Shown here piece after piece: positions 18,275 through 26,545 of a stretch of 64,000 nt of DNA. A program made the position numbers and the translations under genes. How positions within the stretch are numbered: the first letter of the stretch is position 1; each line of letters opens with the position of its first letter. The stretch comes from Pelomonas sp. Root1237 (lineage in GTDB: Bacteria; Pseudomonadota; Gammaproteobacteria; Burkholderiales; Burkholderiaceae_C), in NCBI RefSeq assembly GCF_001425055.1, contig NZ_LMDK01000017.1, positions 547,871-611,870 on the forward strand, in the 5' to 3' direction. The notes beneath the pieces are model-generated. The model was not told the DNA's origin and ran no database searches. It saw only the letters and a program-made list of their open reading frames with translations.

Positions 18275-18880
18275 ATGAAGATCGAACGCATCGTCTCCAC
18301 CCGCCTGCCAACGCCCTATGGCGAGTTCGTCATTCACGGCTTCCGTGAGGACGACAGCGGCCAGGAGCATGTCGTGCTGAGCCTGGGTGAGCTGACCGGT
18401 GACGAGCCGCCGCTGGTGCGCGTGCACTCCGAATGCATGACCGGCGAAGTCTTCGGCTCGCTGCGCTGCGACTGCCGGCCACAACTGCAAAGCGCCATGA
18501 AGCGCATCGCCGACCTGGGGCGCGGTGCCATCGTCTACATGCGCGGCCACGAGGGGCGCGGCATCGGCCTGGTGCAGAAGCTGCGCGCCTACGCCGAGCA
18601 GGATGCCGGCGCCGACACCATCCAGGCCAATGCCCAACTGGGCCTGCCCATCGACTCGCGCCGCTACGACGCCGCCGCCTGCATGCTGCGGTCGCTGGGC
18701 GTGCAGCGCATCCGGCTGCTGACCAACAACCCGCTGAAGATGGCCGCCCTGGCCGAGTTCGGCATCGACGTCGTCGAACGCGAAGCCTCGTTGACGGAGC
18801 CGGGCCCCGACAACGAGAAATACCTGCGCACCAAGGCCGAGTCCATGGGCCACCATGACCTCGGCCACCTCTTCGAATAA
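18275..18880 (+). CDS. ribA: GTP cyclohydrolase II
   Basis: RibA turns GTP into the first intermediate of riboflavin synthesis. The 201-residue protein has the zinc cysteines in HSECMTGEVFGSLRCDC, the catalytic region GHEGRGIGL and the C-terminal LTNNPLKMAAL motif. It is a stand-alone cyclohydrolase without a RibB domain. ATG 18275 was chosen because the family starts here (MKIERIVSTRLPTPYGEF). No other rib genes are near, as is common in Burkholderiales. Confidence 0.95.
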   Translation: MKIERIVSTRLPTPYGEFVIHGFREDDSGQEHVVLSLGELTGDEPPLVRVHSECMTGEVFGSLRCDCRPQLQSAMKRIADLGRGAIVYMRGHEGRGIGLVQKLRAYAEQDAGADTIQANAQLGLPIDSRRYDAAACMLRSLGVQRIRLLTNNPLKMAALAEFGIDVVEREASLTEPGPDNEKYLRTKAESMGHHDLGHLFE

Positions 18881-18882
18881 GG

Positions 18883-18909
18883 CAGGCCCCCTGCGCGGCA
18901 GAGGGCCTG
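18883..18909. terminator. Hairpin downstream of ribA
   Basis: CAGGCCC pairs with GGGCCTG around a GC-rich loop just after the ribA stop. There is no T run, so it may be a Rho-dependent or weak end, or protect the mRNA 3' end. Confidence 0.35.
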
Positions 18910-18973
18910 GTCGGTCGACGGGCTAAGGCGCCGGTGGCACCTCACGGCGCCGCGCCCTCAGCCCCTTGCGCAG

Positions 18974-19177
18974 TCAGCGGTTCTTGGAACCCTGCTGGTT
19001 GCTGGGCTTGCTTTGCTGGTCGCGACCGGCAGAGCCACCCCCTTGCTGGGGCGTCTGGCTGCCGCCACCGGCCTGGCTTTGCTGGCCAGGGCTCTGGTCA
19101 CGGCTCTGACCACCCTGCTGGATGTTCTGACCGCTTTCGGGCTGCTGCTTACCGGATTGGCGTTGCTGGTTGGACAT
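18974..19177 (-). CDS. Small Gln/Ser/Gly-rich hydrophilic protein
   Basis: The 67-residue protein is almost entirely Gln, Ser, Gly, Pro and Lys, with repeated Q-x-G and GQQSQAGGG-like phrases, and is expected to be disordered. Start MSNQQRQSG has GAAGGAA seven bases upstream. Such short proteins in Burkholderiales are often stress-associated, but that is general knowledge only. The region beyond it (19178-19470) is non-coding; I see no clear element there. Confidence 0.55.
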   Translation of the reverse strand: MSNQQRQSGKQQPESGQNIQQGGQSRDQSPGQQSQAGGGSQTPQQGGGSAGRDQQSKPSNQQGSKNR

Positions 19178-19470
19178 GGCTGTTCCTTCACTGTGAGCCT
19201 GGGCGGCACCCCATTGCGCCGCCGCGTCAACAACCTTAGGCCGCAGGCAAAAGATCCCTGTAGGAGAAGGCGCCGGATACATCGTCAAGTCGCAAGCCGG
19301 GGAGACGAGTTGTGCCGTTAGGCGACAAGGCTGATTCAAGCCGCCAGAGCTGCAACCAGTCGTAGTTCTTCGGCGCAGCGCTGCAAGCTGGGCGCAAGCT
19401 CCGGGGCGGCGCGCTTCACACCCGCCTTACGTGCCCGGACTAGGCTGCGCGGTCCTGTTCGCCCGCCACC

Positions 19471-21198
19471 ATGTCCGACCGTCGCTTCTTCCCCCGCCCC
19501 GCCGTCGAGGCCGCGTTCAATCGCTGGGATTGGGCGCTGCTGCCCCTCGTCCTGGCGGTGCTGGTGCTGCTCGCGATGGCCGCGGCGGCGATGGCCCGAT
19601 CCTTCCACCTCGGCGTGCCCCTGCCGCTGAGCCTGGACGTCGCCTACCTGCCCTATTACCTGCTGCGCACGACGCTGCGCATGTTCCTGGCGCTGGCCGC
19701 CTCGGTGGTGTTCGCCTGCGTGTTCGCGGTGCTGGCGGCCAAGGTGCGTGCGGCAGAGAAGGTGCTGGTGCCGCTGCTGGACATCCTGCAGTCCATCCCC
19801 ATCCTGGGCTTCCAGGCGATTGCCGTCGCGCCCTTCATCGCGCTGTTCCCGGGCAACCTGCTGGGCGTGGAGCTGGCGGCCCTGTTCGCCATCTTCACGA
19901 GCCAGGCCTGGAACATGGCCTTCAGCCTCTACCAGTCGCTGCGCACGGTGCCGGGCGAGCTGCAGGAGGCGGCGCGCATCTTCCAGCTGTCGGGCTGGCA
20001 GCGCTTCTGGCGGCTGGAGCTGCCCTTTGCCATGCCCAACCTGCTGTGGAACATGATGATGAGCATGAGCGGCGGCTGGTTCTTCGTCGTCGCGTCGGAA
20101 GCCATCTCGGTGGCCGGCCAGGATATCAAGCTGCCCGGCGTGGGCTCCTACATCGCCGTGGCCATCGAGGCGCGCGACCTCGGCGCCATCGGCTGGGCCA
20201 TCGTCGGCATGCTGGTCGGCATCCTGCTGTACGACCAGCTGTTCTTCCGCCCGCTCTTGGCCTGGGCCGACCGCTTCCGCTTCGAGGAAGGCAGCAGCGA
20301 GCAGGCGCCCCAGTCCTGGCTGCTGACCTGGCTGCGCCGCACCCAGCTGCTGCAGCGCCTGGGGCAATGGCCGGGGCGCTGGATCACGGCCAGTTTCGCG
20401 CCGCTGAAGAAGAGCTACGACGGCCGCTCCATCCGCGCGCGGCCTGAAGATCCCAACCCGCTGTGGGCCCGCGCCTGGGATGCGCTGCTGGCCGCCCTGG
20501 TGCTGTTCGCCGTCTGGCGTCTGGTCAGCTTCATCCACACCGAGGTGGGCTGGGGCGAGGCGGCGCATGTGTTCAAGCTGGGCCTGTACACGCTGGCGCG
20601 CGTGCTCGCGCTGATCGCCGTGGCGTCGCTGATCTGGGTGCCCATTGGCGTGTGGATAGGCCTGAACCCGCGCATCGCCGGCCGCGTGCAGGCGGTGGCG
20701 CAGTTCCTCGCGGCCTTCCCGTCCAATCTGGTCTTCCCGGTCGCCGTCCTCGTCATCGTCAAGTACAGGCTCGACCCCGACCTCTGGCTGTCGCCCCTCA
20801 TCATCCTGGGCACGCAGTGGTATCTGCTTTTCAACGTCGTGGCCGGCGCGTCGACCATCCCGACCGAGTTGCGCCTGGCCGCCAAGAACCTGGGGCTCAA
20901 GGGCTGGCTGGCCTGGCGGCGCTATCTGCTGCCGGCCATCTTCCCGAGCTTCGTCACCGGCGCCATCACGGCCAGCGGCGGCTCCTGGAACGCCAGCATC
21001 GTGGCCGAGTACGTGAGCTGGGGCGACACCCACCTGCAGGCCCAAGGCCTGGGCAGCTACATCCAGCAGATGACGACGGCGGGCGACTTCCCGCGCATCG
21101 CTTTAGGCATCGGCGTCATGTGCGTCTTCGTCATGGCGATGAACCACTGGGTCTGGCGGCGTCTCTACCGTATCGCCGAGGAAAGGATGCATTTCTGA
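19471..21198 (+). CDS. ABC transporter permease, two fused permease domains
   Basis: The 575-residue inner-membrane protein holds two binding-protein-dependent permease domains in tandem (about residues 15-275 and 330-575). Each has an EAA-like coupling loop (ELQEAARIFQLSGWQRF; ELRLAAKNLGLKGW). The NitT/TauT (nitrate, sulfonate, taurine) family is the best match. Single-chain tandem permeases pair with an ATPase carrying a C-terminal AAA-associated domain, which is the next gene. No binding protein is adjacent, so the substrate is open. Confidence 0.85.
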   Translation: MSDRRFFPRPAVEAAFNRWDWALLPLVLAVLVLLAMAAAAMARSFHLGVPLPLSLDVAYLPYYLLRTTLRMFLALAASVVFACVFAVLAAKVRAAEKVLVPLLDILQSIPILGFQAIAVAPFIALFPGNLLGVELAALFAIFTSQAWNMAFSLYQSLRTVPGELQEAARIFQLSGWQRFWRLELPFAMPNLLWNMMMSMSGGWFFVVASEAISVAGQDIKLPGVGSYIAVAIEARDLGAIGWAIVGMLVGILLYDQLFFRPLLAWADRFRFEEGSSEQAPQSWLLTWLRRTQLLQRLGQWPGRWITASFAPLKKSYDGRSIRARPEDPNPLWARAWDALLAALVLFAVWRLVSFIHTEVGWGEAAHVFKLGLYTLARVLALIAVASLIWVPIGVWIGLNPRIAGRVQAVAQFLAAFPSNLVFPVAVLVIVKYRLDPDLWLSPLIILGTQWYLLFNVVAGASTIPTELRLAAKNLGLKGWLAWRRYLLPAIFPSFVTGAITASGGSWNASIVAEYVSWGDTHLQAQGLGSYIQQMTTAGDFPRIALGIGVMCVFVMAMNHWVWRRLYRIAEERMHF

Positions 21199-22493
21199 TG
21201 ACGACGTTGATCGAACTGAAGGGCGTCGCCAAGGGCTTCAAGTCCAACGACGGCAGCCTGCGCTCGGTGCTGGAGGGCGTGGACTTTCGCCTCGACAAGG
21301 GCGAGATCGTCGCGCTACTGGGCCAGAGCGGCTCGGGCAAGAGCACGCTGCTGCGCATCATGGCCGGGCTGATCCCCGCGGACGCTGGCGACGTGCGCTA
21401 CGGCGGCCAGCCACTGTTCGGGCCGGCGGCCGGCATCGCGATGGTGTTCCAGAGCTTTGCGCTGTTCCCTTGGCTCACCGTTCGGCAGAACGTCGAGCTC
21501 GGGCTGGAGGCGGCCGGCGTGCCAGCGGCGGAACGTGAGCGCCGCGCGAACGAAGCCATCGAGCTGATCGGCCTGGCCGGCTTTGAGGGCGCCCTGCCGC
21601 GCGAGCTGTCAGGCGGCATGCGCCAGCGCGTGGGCATGGCGCGGGCCCTGGTCATGCAGCCGGCCGTGCTGCTGATGGACGAGGCCTTCTCGGCCCTAGA
21701 CGTGCTGACCGGCGAGCGCCTGCGCAACGAGATCCTCGACCTCTGGGACGGCGGCCAGATGCCCACGCAGGCCATGCTCGTCGTGTCGCACAACATCGAG
21801 GAGGCCGTCATGATGGCCGACCGCGTGCTGATCTTCGCCAGCAACCCGGGCCGCGTGCGCGCCGAGCTGCCTATCACGCTGCCGCGCCCGCGCCGCGCCG
21901 ACAGCCCCGAAGTGCGCCTGCTCATCGACGAGGTCTACCGGCTGATGACGAGCGCCACTCACGTGGCCGGCACCGTCGAGGAGGCGCCCAAGCCGCATCT
22001 CAGCGACCGCCTGCCCGAAGCCGACGTCGGCCGCATGGAGAGCCTGCTGGAGCTGCTGGCCGACGAACGCTTCAATGGCCGCGCCGACCTGCCCCAGCTG
22101 GCCGAGGAGAGCGAACTCACCGACGAGGCCATGCTGCCGCTGGCCGACGCGCTGCACCGCCTGGGCCTGGCCCAGCTCAGTGGCGGCGACCTCATCGTCA
22201 CGCCGCTGGGCCAGCGCTATGTCGAAGGCGGCCACGAGTTCCGCCGCGAGATCTTCGGCCAGCAGCTGCTGGCGCATGTGCCACTGGCCACCTTCATCCG
22301 CGCCAGCCTGGAGCAGGAAGCCCACGGCGAGCTGAAGGAGGAGCCCTTCCTGAAGCTGCTGATGGACAGCATGGACGCCGCCGAGGCCGAGCGCGTGCTG
22401 CGCGTGGCCATCGAGTGGGCGCGCTATGGCGAGGTCTTCGAGTACGACTTCCACACCGGCCTGATTCACCTGCCCGAGTCGGGCGAGGACTGA
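21198..22493 (+). CDS. ABC transporter ATPase with AAA-associated C-terminal domain
   Basis: The 431-residue protein has a NitT/TauT-type ATPase (about residues 1-250; Walker A GQSGSGKST, signature LSGGMRQR, Walker B VLLMDEAF, H-loop VVSHNIEEAV) and a C-terminal AAA-associated domain (about 290-420). Its ATG overlaps the permease stop (TGATG), so it is coupled. Permease plus this ATPase forms a complete translocator; the extra domain probably senses a ligand or partner. The DUF1697 gene ends 2 bp away on the other strand. Confidence 0.85.
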   Translation: MTTLIELKGVAKGFKSNDGSLRSVLEGVDFRLDKGEIVALLGQSGSGKSTLLRIMAGLIPADAGDVRYGGQPLFGPAAGIAMVFQSFALFPWLTVRQNVELGLEAAGVPAAERERRANEAIELIGLAGFEGALPRELSGGMRQRVGMARALVMQPAVLLMDEAFSALDVLTGERLRNEILDLWDGGQMPTQAMLVVSHNIEEAVMMADRVLIFASNPGRVRAELPITLPRPRRADSPEVRLLIDEVYRLMTSATHVAGTVEEAPKPHLSDRLPEADVGRMESLLELLADERFNGRADLPQLAEESELTDEAMLPLADALHRLGLAQLSGGDLIVTPLGQRYVEGGHEFRREIFGQQLLAHVPLATFIRASLEQEAHGELKEEPFLKLLMDSMDAAEAERVLRVAIEWARYGEVFEYDFHTGLIHLPESGED

Positions 22494-22494
22494 C

Positions 22495-23016
22495 TCAGGC
22501 CGCGGCGCACTTGGCCACGGTGTCCCAGGTGCGTGTCGTGATGGTCTTGCCGAAGGTCTTCTCCAGCAGGTGCATGAAGACCGGCCCCTTGGCCTCGGGC
22601 ACATAGCTGCAGAACACCTCGCCGCCGTCCAGGCCCAGGATGCAGGCTTCGCCGTGCGTCACCGGCAGCTCGACGGGGCTCTCGGCAAGCGGCTCGCGCA
22701 GGAAGGTGACGACGCGCTTGGACCCGGGCTTGAGCTTGAAGGCGGCGAAGGGATCGGCCTTGATCAGCTGCTGCAGATGGGCCGTCGACCGCACGGTGGT
22801 GGCGAAGCTGTAGCCCTGGCCGTCCAGCATGGCCTTCTCGGCGCGTTTCTGCAGCGTCGCGATGGCGGCGGAGCGGGGCGTTGAGAACACGACGTTGCCG
22901 CTGCTCAGCAGCGTCTTCACGTCGGTGAAACCCGCCTCCTCGAAGCAGCGCTTGAGGTCGGGCATCTTGGCGTTCATCGGGCTGACGCCGCGAAGCAGGG
23001 CGACATAACGGGGCAT
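22495..23016 (-). CDS. DUF1697 family protein
   Basis: The 173-residue protein starts MPRYVALLRGVSPMNAKMPD, the DUF1697 signature (usually ALLRGINVGG or close), followed by LLSSGNVVF and a C-terminal TTRTWDTVAK stretch. The family is cytosolic and of unknown function. The start is ATG 23016; the longer frame upstream crosses the intergenic region. It is divergent from the DUF1521 gene, sharing a 140-bp gap. Confidence 0.85.
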   Translation of the reverse strand: MPRYVALLRGVSPMNAKMPDLKRCFEEAGFTDVKTLLSSGNVVFSTPRSAAIATLQKRAEKAMLDGQGYSFATTVRSTAHLQQLIKADPFAAFKLKPGSKRVVTFLREPLAESPVELPVTHGEACILGLDGGEVFCSYVPEAKGPVFMHLLEKTFGKTITTRTWDTVAKCAAA

Positions 23017-23039
23017 GGGTGCGAAGTATGACCCCGCGC

Positions 23040-23055
23040 TTGCGGCCAACCCTAG
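23040..23055 (+). promoter_or_regulatory. Shared motif, copy A (upstream of DUF1521 gene)
   Basis: TTGCGGCCAACCCTAG lies about 100 bp before the DUF1521 start. The last 15 bases occur again at 50813-50827 and, on the other strand, at 31391-31405, in each case upstream of a candidate secreted protein gene. It overlaps an 11-bp inverted repeat (23052-23062 with 23081-23091, CTAGCTGCGGC/GCCGCAGCTAG). Confidence 0.6.
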
Positions 23056-23156
23056 CTGCGGCTGCCCCGAATTGCGGGCGGCCGCAGCTAGCGGGCCTGG
23101 CCGAGTCCGAATGCAATGGCAACGCGACTGAGACACACCCCTGAGGAGAACGCGCC

Positions 23157-23927
23157 ATGACCACCATCCAGACGGCCAGCAGCACCTCGCTGACCGCCAC
23201 ATCCTCCGTCCCGAACACCAACCCGACCCACGCCAGCACCCAGATGAAGGGTGGCCAGGCCGTGTTCGAGAACGACAACTACCGCATCACCGCCGGTGAC
23301 AACAACACCGTCAACATCTTCAACAAGAAGACCGGCGAGACCTACAACATCTGGGGCGACCCGCACGTCAACATCGACGGCAAGCATGCCTTCGACTTCT
23401 ACGGCACCACGACCTTCAAGCTCGAGGACGGCACCAAGGTCACCATCGAGACCACGCCCTGGAATGCCGGCAACGGCATGACCCTCGCGAGCAAGGTCGC
23501 CATCACGAACGGCGACTACGGCGTCGAGATCAGCGGCGTGGACACCAACAAGGTCGGCGATCTCAAGATCGACGAGGCCGCCGGCTGGGGCGCCGTGCTT
23601 GACTGGACCCACAAGGACGGCAATGTGCTTCAGGAAAACCCGGCCGGCGCCGGCTTCCTGGGCGTGGACGCCAACGGTGACATCCACAAGGTCGACCAGG
23701 CCTACATGAACAAGACCGACCTGCAGCTGAACCCGGGCCTGGACCCAGCCACGCAACAGCGCGGCAGCGATTTCCTGCGCAACGCCCTCAGCCTGTTCAG
23801 TGGCCTGCTGTCGGCGTCGCTGAGTGGCGCCTTCCTGGGCTCGCTGTCGGATGCCGGCGAAAGCCGTTCGCACTCGACGCGCGACGCCCACCGGTTCTCG
23901 CTGACCGTGATGCGCCTGGACTTCTGA
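23157..23927 (+). CDS. DUF1521 (metal-induced self-cleavage) protein, candidate T3SS effector
   Basis: The 256-residue protein has no Sec signal; its head is Ser/Thr/Asn-rich (MTTIQTASSTSLTATSSVPN), as in type III substrates. Residues about 35-195 match DUF1521, the MIIA domain known from Bradyrhizobium NopE1, a T3SS effector that cuts itself when bound to calcium. The cleavage-type motif WGDPHVNIDG is present, so the scissile bond would be D68-P69. A weakly hydrophobic stretch (about 205-235) follows. GAGGAG precedes the ATG. It is 13 bp from the next gene and shares the 15-bp motif. Confidence 0.8.
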   Translation: MTTIQTASSTSLTATSSVPNTNPTHASTQMKGGQAVFENDNYRITAGDNNTVNIFNKKTGETYNIWGDPHVNIDGKHAFDFYGTTTFKLEDGTKVTIETTPWNAGNGMTLASKVAITNGDYGVEISGVDTNKVGDLKIDEAAGWGAVLDWTHKDGNVLQENPAGAGFLGVDANGDIHKVDQAYMNKTDLQLNPGLDPATQQRGSDFLRNALSLFSGLLSASLSGAFLGSLSDAGESRSHSTRDAHRFSLTVMRLDF

Positions 23928-23939
23928 GCGGAGGCCGCC

Positions 23940-25037
23940 ATGCTTGCAGTTGATGCAGTTTCGAGCGGCCGGCAGACGCCGGTCGCCCGCGATCCCGCAG
24001 CGGAGGTCGTCAGCCGGGCGACCGACCCACGTACTGGCGTTGTCGACACCCAGCGCCTGGCGACCTGGGTGGTCGACGCGCGCAAGAGCGACCCGCAGGC
24101 CGCCGAGTCGGCGCATGCCGCCATCGAGCAGCACCTGCTGGCCTCGGGGCACCCCGGTGACGTGGCCCACTACAACCAGGATGTGTTGCAGGCCGCGCGC
24201 CAGAGCCTGCTGCCCGACCATGCACCCGGCGGCCTCTGGGCGGCCGGCCAGGGCATGCTGCAGCAGGGCAGCAAGCTGCTGATCGACAACCCCATCCTGA
24301 TCAAGCGATGGGAAGCGACGACCAGCGCCTGGACGGGCAAGGGCGGTTTCACGCGCGGCCTGACCGAGCTGCTGACCAGCAACGGCATCCAGGTCGGCCA
24401 GACCGTGCATGCACCGCCGCCCGGTTCGCTGGGCCGCACCTCGGGCATCGCTTCGCCGGTGGCCAACAACACCAACGGCGCGCTGGCTCGCGACGCGATT
24501 GCCGACCGCTGGCGCGCCGCGGGCGCCCAGGTGCGCACCGAGGTGCCGGTGCAGAACGGCGCGCGCGTGGTGGACGTGGTGGCCGAGCCCCCGGCGACGG
24601 ACCCGCGCATGCGCCAGCGCATCGACGTCGAGTCCAAGGTGGGCCGCACGGCGCTGGACAGCGACATCCGTGGCCAGGTGGCCCGCGATGTCGAGGCCCT
24701 GAAGGTCAACCGTGGCCTGCGCGGCGCCGGCCAACTGCTGGAAGGCGTGGGCAAGGTCGCCCGGCCCGTCGGCGTCGTGCTGGATGCCATTTCGCTCGGC
24801 CAGGCCTACCAGGCCGACGGCAACCGCATCGGCGAGAACACCGGGCGCACCGCCTCAGGCGTGGCCGGCGGCGCCCTGGGTGGCTGGGGTGGCGCGGCCC
24901 TGGGCGCGACCATCGGCACGGCCATCTTCCCCGGCGTGGGCACGGTGGTTGGCGGCATCATCGGCGGCATTGGCGGCGCCATCGCTGGCGATGCTGGCGG
25001 CCGTGGCATCTTCGATACGGTAAAAGGCTGGTTCTGA
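23940..25037 (+). CDS. Predicted PD-(D/E)XK nuclease toxin with glycine zipper
   Basis: The 365-residue protein has no signal peptide. Residues about 177-255 read like a restriction-endonuclease-fold toxin: NGALARDAIADRWRAAG, then E201, VVDVV (D212), DVESKVGR (E231-x-K233) and a helix with RGQVARD. The C-terminus (about 300-352) is a long glycine zipper (GGIIGGIGGAIAG) able to insert in membranes. Start ATG 23940 has GCGGAGG upstream. It follows the DUF1521 gene by 12 bp and ends at a terminator. Function as a toxin or effector is inferred; it may instead be a recombination or repair nuclease. Confidence 0.6.
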   Translation: MLAVDAVSSGRQTPVARDPAAEVVSRATDPRTGVVDTQRLATWVVDARKSDPQAAESAHAAIEQHLLASGHPGDVAHYNQDVLQAARQSLLPDHAPGGLWAAGQGMLQQGSKLLIDNPILIKRWEATTSAWTGKGGFTRGLTELLTSNGIQVGQTVHAPPPGSLGRTSGIASPVANNTNGALARDAIADRWRAAGAQVRTEVPVQNGARVVDVVAEPPATDPRMRQRIDVESKVGRTALDSDIRGQVARDVEALKVNRGLRGAGQLLEGVGKVARPVGVVLDAISLGQAYQADGNRIGENTGRTASGVAGGALGGWGGAALGATIGTAIFPGVGTVVGGIIGGIGGAIAGDAGGRGIFDTVKGWF

Positions 25038-25052
25038 ACCGGGCTTGTTCCG

Positions 25053-25086
25053 AATGGACGGCCTCTCGAGGCCGTCCATTTTTCTT
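25053..25086 (+). terminator. Rho-independent terminator
   Basis: A perfect 12-bp stem (AATGGACGGCCT / AGGCCGTCCATT) with loop CTCG runs into TTTTTCTTT. It closes the DUF1521-nuclease operon, and lies just before the next gene, which must be served by read-through or its own promoter. Confidence 0.95.
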
Positions 25087-25101
25087 TCGCGCTTGCTGAC
25101 C

Positions 25102-25755
25102 ATGCCGAATCTGATCCAGCGCTGGCTTGCCGGCACTAAAGCGTCCACCTGGGACCTGAGCGACTACCCCGCCTATGAGCTGCCTCACCCCGGCTCCGGC
25201 CGTGCGCTGAGCGAGAGCCAGGCCCAGGCCAACTGGGCCTACTTCCAGGCCACGCTGAACGAGCGCCAACGCCTGCTGTGCGACTGGCTGCTGGCGCATG
25301 AAGGGCCCGATCCGCAGGCACTGCAAGGCGTGGTCTATGCCAAGGCCTTGAACGCCTGGGCCAAGGCGCATTGGCCGCAGCTGCCCGCCTTCGCCAGCCT
25401 GCCTCAGCACAAGCCCTGGCCGGACTGCCAGCGCAGCGGCCCCTTCATCGTCAACAGCCTGCTGGGCGACCTGGGCGTGAGCCTGGGCGAGGCGATCCGC
25501 CACGCCAACGGCGACTGGCACTGGGGCCTGAACATGGATGCCATCGACCTGGCCGACAACATGGCCACGGCGCGCCGCGTCGTGCTGCTGGCCGACCTGA
25601 AGCACCCGACGCCGCAGGCCCGTGAGGCCGTGCTGGACCTGGAGGCCCTGCTCTTCGCGGCCCACCGTTTCCCGGATTCGCCGGATTTCGTCTACCTGGA
25701 CTCCTGGACCCGGACCGTGGCCGACGCGATCGCCGGCGGCTATCACGACACCTGA
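25102..25755 (+). CDS. Unknown cytosolic protein, possible immunity partner
   Basis: The 217-residue protein lacks signal peptide and membrane segments, is tryptophan-rich and mildly acidic (WDLSDYPAYELPHPGSG, PFIVNSLLGDLGVSLGE), and matches no family I know. It starts 65 bp after the nuclease-like gene, with a terminator between. A compact soluble protein directly after a toxin-like gene is typical of immunity genes, but nothing in its sequence proves it. ATG 25102 was chosen over 25045, which lies in the terminator stem. Confidence 0.55.
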   Translation: MPNLIQRWLAGTKASTWDLSDYPAYELPHPGSGRALSESQAQANWAYFQATLNERQRLLCDWLLAHEGPDPQALQGVVYAKALNAWAKAHWPQLPAFASLPQHKPWPDCQRSGPFIVNSLLGDLGVSLGEAIRHANGDWHWGLNMDAIDLADNMATARRVVLLADLKHPTPQAREAVLDLEALLFAAHRFPDSPDFVYLDSWTRTVADAIAGGYHDT

Positions 25756-25796
25756 GGCCGGCCGCCGTGGCGGCATGCCTGCTGAGCCGCCCTTCC

Positions 25797-26519
25797 TCAG
25801 CGCGCCACCAGCCCTTGCGGCCCGATCTGGATGCGCTCCACCCCCAGCCCCAACGCCGCCTCGAGGTTGGCCTTGGCCGCATTGCGGAAATTGACCTCCT
25901 CGTTGGGGTTGGGCTTGCTGTTGAGGTGCTCGCGGTAGACCACCATGAAGGTGCCCACCATGGCCAGCTGCTCGAACATCGCGCGCTTGGCGGCCGGGCT
26001 GCTTTGGGTGAAGGCGGCGTTCTGGCCCAGCATGCGTTGCATCTGCAGCACCAGGGACTTGAAGTGCTCGTCGGGCACGGGCTGCTGCATGAAGGCGGTG
26101 TAATTGCCGGCGATGAAGGCCGCCACGCCGGCTGCGGCGTCATTGGGCGTCAGGCCGAGCTGGGTCTCGAGCTTCTGCCAGAAGACGAAGGACTCCTCAT
26201 ACGCCTTGGTCATGGCGCCGCGATGCGCCGCGGGGAAGCGCTGCGCCAGCTCGGTGGCCGACTGGCGCACCTGCGCCGGCCCGTTGGTGACGAGGGGCGC
26301 GTTGAGGGCGGCCAGCGCACTGGCCGAGGTGACTGCGGGCGCCGCGCTGAACACCGGAGCGGCGGGTGCCGCGCCGCCACCCGCACCGGGCTTGGCGAGC
26401 ATGGTGCGCATCTGCTCGGCCAGGCTGATCGAGGGGGCGACCTGAGCCGTGGCCGCGCCGGCAGCGCCGACCAGGGCCGCCAGGGCCAGACGAAGAGCAA
26501 GGGATCGCAGTCGGGGCAT
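25797..26519 (-). CDS. Exported protein of unknown function (DUF6683-like)
   Basis: The 240-residue protein has a signal peptide (MPRLRSLALRLALAALVGAA to about residue 26) and an Ala/Pro-rich linker. A helical domain follows with ELAQRFPAAHRGAMTKAYEE, AAAGVAAFIAGNYTAF and FEQLAMVGTFMVVYREHL. This resembles DUF6683-type proteins. TGGAG precedes ATG 26519. It lies 26 bp after the 26546-28270 gene, so the two are probably co-transcribed. Confidence 0.6.
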   Translation of the reverse strand: MPRLRSLALRLALAALVGAAGAATAQVAPSISLAEQMRTMLAKPGAGGGAAPAAPVFSAAPAVTSASALAALNAPLVTNGPAQVRQSATELAQRFPAAHRGAMTKAYEESFVFWQKLETQLGLTPNDAAAGVAAFIAGNYTAFMQQPVPDEHFKSLVLQMQRMLGQNAAFTQSSPAAKRAMFEQLAMVGTFMVVYREHLNSKPNPNEEVNFRNAAKANLEAALGLGVERIQIGPQGLVAR

Positions 26520-26545
26520 TTGAAACTCCAGTGGAAAGGTCGGGG

